Below, piece by piece: positions 5,200 to 7,156 of a stretch of 7,156 nucleotides of DNA (its first letter is position 1; the number at the start of each line of letters is the position of its first letter). The position numbers and the translations under genes were made by a program. The DNA is taken from contig JAIRSA010000079.1 in assembly GCA_031255695.1 (NCBI GenBank), forward strand, positions 1 through 7,156. Reading direction: 5' to 3'. Under the pieces are notes generated by a model that searched no databases, was not told the DNA's origin, and worked only from the letters and a program-made list of their open reading frames with translations. The stretch comes from Eubacteriales Family XIII. Incertae Sedis bacterium. Lineage in GTDB: Bacteria > Bacillota > Clostridia > Peptostreptococcales > Anaerovoracaceae.

Positions 5200-6816
5200 T
5201 CAGCTTTCCCAGTACCATTCCTTCAGATTGGCGACAAGCGTCCACGAGGCGCCATGCGCGTGGATCATCTGTCTGCCTGTGTTTAGCCCATCCCTGCGAA
5301 AATACAGGTGGTCTTTGTTCACGAGGAAAATGTACGGGCACGCGCCGCGCATGCTCGTGCCAGTCGTGCCGTCCCATTGCGCCTTCTGCCATTGCGGGAT
5401 CGCCTCTTCAAGGCTCCGCGCATTGAGCGCCGCGTCGAGATAGCCGTCCACGATGGGGCTGCCGAAACTCTCCGGGTCGTACCAGTCGTCTTTGCCAATG
5501 CTCGACGAATGGTATAGGCGGTAGCTGGTGATCGGGTTTGCGCTGCCCCAGGCGAGGATTATCGGCTGCGCGACCATCAGCGCCATGATGTCGTTTTCGC
5601 CCGTCCCCTCGACAATGAGCTCGACGCCGATCTTCTCGCGCACCTGATTCGCCGCGCTCATCGCAACAGCCTGGCGCGCGCTGTCGCCCGCAAAATAGTA
5701 GACGGGCATCGAGGCCTTCAGCCCGCCCTTCTCGCGGATGCCGTCGCCGTCCGCGTCTATCCATCCAGATTCTTCCAGCAGGCTCAGCGCATAGCCCACA
5801 TCCGTCTCGATGACGCTCTCCGGATTCCACCACGGCATGCCGTCGTTTTCGGAATATGCCGGCGTGCCATAGCCATTCAGCGCCTCGTCGCACAGCTGCT
5901 GGCGGTCGATCGCGTAAGCAATGGCCTTGCGGATGGCCATATCGCAGGTGACATCATTGCCCATGGGGTTGCCGAGGGAACTGGTGCCGCTGCCCGCCGG
6001 TATGACAGGCATGACGATCCCCATATTGTCCACCGTTTTCTCGACGAGCAGATTATATCCGTCCACAGTATTCGCCGCCGCTATGGGCGCTGAGGTAAGC
6101 GTGATGTCGACCTGGCCGGATTTGGCCGCTATGAGCTGCTGATCCTCGCTTGACATGTTGATGAACACCGCCCGCCTGATCCGCGGGGCTTCATTATAGT
6201 AATGTTCGTTCGCCTCCAGGATCATCTGCTGATCGACATCGTACTGTGCCAGCCTGAAAGGGCCCGAGCCGACGGGCGCCAGGCCGAAGCCCTCGCCGTA
6301 TAGGCGCTCAGGCACTATGCCAATGCCGGCGGCCGCCAGTATAAATGTAGACTGCGGGTGCTTCAGCCTGATTTCCACAATGCTGCCGTCCCCGGTGACG
6401 CTTTCGACTGCCGAAAGGTCGTTCTCCGTGGCGCTGTCCATTATTGTCCTATAAGAAAACACGACATCCGAGGCCTTGACCGCCTCCCCGTCCGAGAATT
6501 TGGCGTCCTGCCGGATCGCAAAGGTGTATGTAAGCGCGTCTTCGCTGATCGTATAGCTCTCCGCAAGATCGGGCACTATATTCATGTCCGCGTCCAGCGC
6601 GACAAGCGACGAATACAGCAGCGGCACATAGCTGCCATGGCCCGATGTCACGAGCGGGTCGAAATTCGACGGTATGCCTGGAAAGCCTATAACGACTTCA
6701 TCCTTAGCGGCACCTCCCGGAACGCCGCCCGGAACGCCGCCCCCTGTGGGCGCACAGCCCACGAACAGTGAAACGGCGAGCATGGCCGCAAGGGCGGCAC
6801 AAAACAACCTTCTCAT
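5200..6816 (-). CDS. Extracellular solute-binding lipoprotein, family 5 (peptide/nickel class)
   Basis: The 538-residue binding protein captures the substrate outside the cell and delivers it to the permeases. Residues 1-20 are a signal peptide (MRRLF, hydrophobic stretch, SLFVG) and Cys21 is the predicted lipidated residue, with Phe at -3 slightly off the usual lipobox. A flexible linker GGGVPGGVPGG follows. Family 5 hallmarks are NFDPL (51-55), LYSSLVALDADMNIVPDLAE (67-86), FSDGEAVKASDVVFSY (108-122), APVGSGPF (180-187), IRKAIAYAIDRQQL (295-308) and GWIDADGDGIREK (351-363). The C-terminus has His509-Ala-His511 before WTLVANLKEW. A His-rich motif here recurs in a subgroup often labelled nickel or peptide binding, so metal or metallophore transport is possible but unproven. 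The start at 6816 is preferred because GGAGGGG lies 3-5 nt upstream; ATG at 6828 has no binding site and that site lies inside its codons. Confidence 0.92.
   Translation of the reverse strand: MRRLFCAALAAMLAVSLFVGCAPTGGGVPGGVPGGAAKDEVVIGFPGIPSNFDPLVTSGHGSYVPLLYSSLVALDADMNIVPDLAESYTISEDALTYTFAIRQDAKFSDGEAVKASDVVFSYRTIMDSATENDLSAVESVTGDGSIVEIRLKHPQSTFILAAAGIGIVPERLYGEGFGLAPVGSGPFRLAQYDVDQQMILEANEHYYNEAPRIRRAVFINMSSEDQQLIAAKSGQVDITLTSAPIAAANTVDGYNLLVEKTVDNMGIVMPVIPAGSGTSSLGNPMGNDVTCDMAIRKAIAYAIDRQQLCDEALNGYGTPAYSENDGMPWWNPESVIETDVGYALSLLEESGWIDADGDGIREKGGLKASMPVYYFAGDSARQAVAMSAANQVREKIGVELIVEGTGENDIMALMVAQPIILAWGSANPITSYRLYHSSSIGKDDWYDPESFGSPIVDGYLDAALNARSLEEAIPQWQKAQWDGTTGTSMRGACPYIFLVNKDHLYFRRDGLNTGRQMIHAHGASWTLVANLKEWYWES
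6716..6739 (-). repeat. Tandem 12-bp repeat encoding the post-lipobox linker
   Basis: CCCGGAACGCCG occurs twice head to tail at 6716-6727 and 6728-6739. It codes for the GGVPGGVPGG spacer just after the lipidated cysteine. It is in frame and probably a slippage product that lengthens the tether. Confidence 0.75.
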
Positions 6817-6829
6817 AATCCCCTCCATC

Positions 6830-6845
6830 GCGGCCGCTCGGCCGC
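6830..6845 (-). promoter_or_regulatory. GC hairpin directly upstream of the binding-protein ribosome binding site
   Basis: GCGGCCG (6830-6836) and CGGCCGC (6839-6845) are a perfect inverted repeat; as RNA a 6-bp all-GC stem with a GAGC tetraloop is most likely. It ends 3 nt before the GGAGG of the binding-protein gene (6826-6822), so it could influence ribosome access or protect the 5' end of a processed transcript. Confidence 0.5.
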
Positions 6846-6902
6846 CGCAAAATCAAAGCAGAAATAACTTACTGCCCAGCCATAAATATCGGCAGATGCG
6901 GA

Positions 6903-6938
6903 TGTGCAAGGAATGCCTACCGCATGGAGCCCTGCACA
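6903..6938 (-). ncRNA. Predicted leader hairpin 2
   Basis: TGTGCA (6903-6908) pairs with TGCACA (6933-6938). Inside, GG (6910-6911) can pair with CC (6930-6931), and ATGC (6913-6916) pairs with GCAT (6922-6925) around a 5-nt loop. The outer right arm is part of a direct repeat whose other copy, at 7028-7033, could pair with the same left arm, so two alternative folds are possible. Confidence 0.35.
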
Positions 6939-6955
6939 CGTCAAAACCTCCGGCC
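6931..6955 (-). repeat. 25-bp direct repeat, operon-proximal copy
   Basis: It runs CCTGCACACG, T, CAAAACC, T, CCGGCC on the plus strand. It matches the copy at 7026-7050 at 23 of 25 positions, in the same orientation and offset by 95 bp. It continues into CGGCC-attacc-GGCCG (6951-6966), a short dyad. Confidence 0.8.
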
Positions 6956-6975
6956 ATTACCGGCCGAATCCTCAC

Positions 6976-7018
6976 GGCGGCGCCCGACGCTTGTTCCAGC
7001 GCCCGCGAAGCCGCCGCC
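6976..7018 (-). ncRNA. Predicted leader hairpin 1
   Basis: GGCGGCG (6976-6982) pairs perfectly with CGCCGCC (7012-7018). Inside, the minus-strand RNA has GGCGCT (7003-6998) pairing with AGCGTC (6991-6986), five Watson-Crick pairs and one G-U, around a 6-nt loop. The element lies between the two direct repeats. It was found by eye; no folding energy was computed. Confidence 0.4.
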
Positions 7019-7025
7019 CACAATG

Positions 7026-7050
7026 CCTGCACACGGCAAAACCACCGGCC
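7026..7050 (-). repeat. 25-bp direct repeat, promoter-proximal copy
   Basis: Second copy of the repeat at 6931-6955, differing only at 7036 and 7044. It starts within about 16-20 nt of the predicted transcription start. Shared AATGCCT strings occur beside this copy (7022-7028) and at 6912-6918. Confidence 0.8.
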
Positions 7051-7056
7051 GTACTA

Positions 7057-7069
7057 ACTGGAAGCCAGT
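7057..7069. promoter_or_regulatory. Dyad ACTGG-AAG-CCAGT at the predicted transcription start, candidate operator
   Basis: A perfect 5-bp inverted repeat with a 3-bp centre begins 4 bp beyond the candidate -10 box, covering the predicted start site. The layout matches the dyad next to the sigma-gene promoter candidate, but the sequences differ. A repressor site or a 5'-terminal RNA hairpin are both possible. Confidence 0.4.
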
Positions 7070-7072
7070 ATA

Positions 7073-7101
7073 ATTATAATTGCCGCCACATTGCCGCGCA
7101 A
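7073..7101 (-). promoter_or_regulatory. Candidate promoter of the ABC importer operon
   Basis: On the minus strand TTGCGC (7101-7096), 17 bp, then a perfect TATAAT (7078-7073). The -35 box matches three of six positions. The region upstream (7112-7156) is AT-rich. The predicted start is near 7066. The AT-rich core also reads TATAAT twice on the plus strand (7069-7080), so a divergent promoter is conceivable, but no good plus-strand -35 box was seen. Confidence 0.5.
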
Positions 7102-7156
7102 GCTCCCCTGGGGGATATATTTTTGCTTTTTGGGGGGAAATACGAATTTATTTTTC

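Larger units (their letters stand above)
6829..7156. other. Non-coding upstream region of the ABC operon with structured leader
   Basis: No convincing gene lies in this 328-nt stretch. It contains, from right to left: an AT-rich end with a CCCCTGGGG dyad (7106-7116), a promoter candidate (7073-7101), a dyad at the predicted start, and two copies of a 25-bp direct repeat. Between and after these come three predicted hairpins, the last directly before the ribosome binding site of the binding-protein gene. If the promoter is right the untranslated leader is about 250 nt, long for a simple operon. No known riboswitch signature (cobalamin, TPP, SAM, glycine, T-box) was recognised. Confidence 0.6.

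Noticed and set aside
6817..6828. ATG at 6828 as the start of the binding protein
   Set aside because: There is no ribosome binding site before it, and GGAGGGG inside its first codons serves the ATG at 6816, which gives a standard lipoprotein signal peptide.
6931..7050. CRISPR array
   Set aside because: Only two repeat copies exist, 95 bp apart, and the intervening DNA folds on itself rather than resembling a spacer; no cas gene is present.
6674..7057. Plus-strand open frame of 127 codons over the leader region
   Set aside because: It has low-complexity composition, begins opposite the signal peptide of the binding protein, and has no domain or ribosome binding site. The inverted repeats explain the sequence better.
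7106..7135. Intrinsic terminator on the plus strand (CCCCTGGGG followed by T-rich sequence)
   Set aside because: The stem is only 4-5 bp with almost no loop, the T-run is interrupted, and no plus-strand gene ends nearby.

Overview
The window carries seven genes, all on the minus strand, so it reads from right to left. It looks like chromosomal DNA of a GC-rich, Gram-positive-type bacterium, probably a member of Clostridia. The grounds are strong GGAGG-type ribosome binding sites, an ECF sigma factor paired with a DUF4367-type membrane anti-sigma protein, and a lipoprotein rather than periplasmic solute-binding protein. The Ile codon ATA is used freely despite high GC. No species can be named from this sequence.

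Right part, 1785-7156: a five-gene ABC importer operon of the peptide/nickel (Opp/Dpp/Nik) class in the order binding lipoprotein, permease, permease, ATPase with C-terminal cysteine cluster, short ATPase. The first three genes and the last two are tightly packed or overlapping. An 87-nt gap separates the second permease from the first ATPase. The substrate is not fixed by the sequence; small peptides, or nickel or a metal-metallophore complex, are the options. About 330 nt upstream of the first gene is non-coding and unusually structured. It holds a candidate promoter with a dyad at the predicted transcription start, a 25-bp direct repeat in two copies 95 bp apart, and three predicted hairpins.

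Middle, 1553-1784: an intergenic region holding a possible weak terminator hairpin of the ABC operon. It also holds the AT-rich promoter region of the next unit, with a dyad and a tandem 8-bp repeat.

Left part, 46-1552: a two-gene regulatory unit, an ECF-type sigma factor with an unusual 50-residue N-terminal extension followed by its presumed membrane-anchored anti-sigma factor. Their reading frames overlap by 8 nt. Nothing shows directly that the sigma factor controls the transporter; they are separate units in the same direction. Bases 1-45 hold no recognisable gene.

The gene content is of known kinds. The parts most worth a second look are the structured leader and repeats before the binding-protein gene, and a near-consensus promoter lying across the start codon of the first ATPase gene, which lacks a visible ribosome binding site.
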